This document shows, in pieces, positions 5,864 to 6,166 of a stretch of DNA of 6,166 nt; within the stretch, counting starts at the first letter, position 1; each line of letters starts with the position of its first letter. Under the pieces are notes generated by a model, which worked only from the letters and a program-made list of their open reading frames with translations, did not search any database and was not told the DNA's origin. The stretch lies in NCBI GenBank assembly GCA_028274825.1, contig JAQCMZ010000034.1:1-6166 (forward strand), given 5' to 3'. The DNA comes from Haloferacaceae archaeon. GTDB lineage: Archaea; Halobacteriota; Halobacteria; Halobacteriales; Haloferacaceae. Made by a program: the position numbers and the translations under genes.

Positions 5864-6166
5864 TTATAGCCCACAAATTATAGCTGGAACAGGCGCACTC
5901 CCACGTCGTTCACGGCGTGGATACGCGCCGTCACAGCGGCAATTCCCGACAGGTTTGTTCCAAAACACCGTCTCTGCAAGCACCGGCGCACTGGGGACGA
6001 CCCCAGTGTAGCCGAGCGCCCGACAACTGGCGGTTCGAGTGTCCGCCCAGACTGGAAACAGAGTGTGGCCCGATGTGGGAATCACACACCAACCATCGGG
6101 CAAATACTCGCAGAGAAAGTCACTCCGAGTCCGTCGAAGTCTGTTGGACTCCCTGTGGCCAACACA
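5864..6166 (-). other. Frame open from right edge, overlapping repeat copy B; coding status unclear
   Basis: A minus-strand frame is open from the window edge for 100 codons to TAA at 5864-5866. It is Cys- and Arg-rich rather than acidic and shows no recognised domain. Its C-terminal part shares CDGAYPRRERRG and APV with the frame through copy A, but that similarity follows from the DNA repeat itself. It could be the 3' end of a transposon-related gene entering from the right, or chance openness. I cannot name it. Confidence 0.2.
5878..5950 (-). repeat. Palindromic repeat, copy B (inverted relative to copy A)
   Basis: The reverse complement matches 152-224 over all 73 bp at about 64 positions. 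The hairpin is kept: CCACGTCG (5901-5908) and CGGCGTGG (5913-5920) around TTCA, with one T-G pair replacing a C-G pair. Keeping the stem with a wobble suggests structure matters, although a single change proves little. Both copies end in CTATAA on the side facing rfcS. Confidence 0.7.

Overview
The window looks like haloarchaeal DNA (class Halobacteria). The confident proteins are strongly acidic, the clamp-loader gene is of the archaeal RfcS type and is interrupted by inteins, its promoter spacing fits a leaderless transcript, and the tRNA gene lacks an encoded CCA. Genus cannot be decided from sequence alone.

The core, about 890-5141, is housekeeping DNA. On the minus strand is rfcS, the replication factor C small subunit. 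It is a 1117-residue precursor carrying two inteins, one inside the Walker A P-loop (597 aa) and one just after the Walker B box (195 aa). Splicing both out would leave a 325-residue clamp-loader subunit. Downstream on the same strand is a YfcE/MJ0936-type metallophosphoesterase of about 170 residues. The 215-bp gap between them is open in frame with the phosphoesterase and reads like haloarchaeal protein. Upstream of rfcS, divergently oriented on the plus strand, is a complete tRNA-Gly(CCC) gene.

Both flanks look like accessory or degenerate DNA. On the left (1-720) there is a broken reading frame with an acidic C-terminal tail, a palindromic repeat (copy A, 152-224), a perfect 14-bp palindrome, and an AT-rich tract with TATA-like motifs. 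On the right (5142-6166) there are several hairpins and a structured segment ending in a hairpin plus AGGATGTCAC, which resembles the right end of an IS200/IS605 (TnpB/omega-RNA) element with no TnpB gene. A second copy of the palindromic repeat (copy B, 5878-5950) lies in inverted orientation to copy A. The rfcS-tRNA block is therefore bracketed by inverted copies of one small element.

The most notable points are four. The two ATPase motifs of one essential gene are each split by an intein. The large intein keeps recognisable LAGLIDADG motifs but has lost the catalytic acidic residue in both. The small intein carries a four-cysteine zinc-finger-like module in place of an endonuclease. The right flank holds what may be an orphan omega-RNA/IS605 right end. 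I did not find a clearly new multi-gene system.
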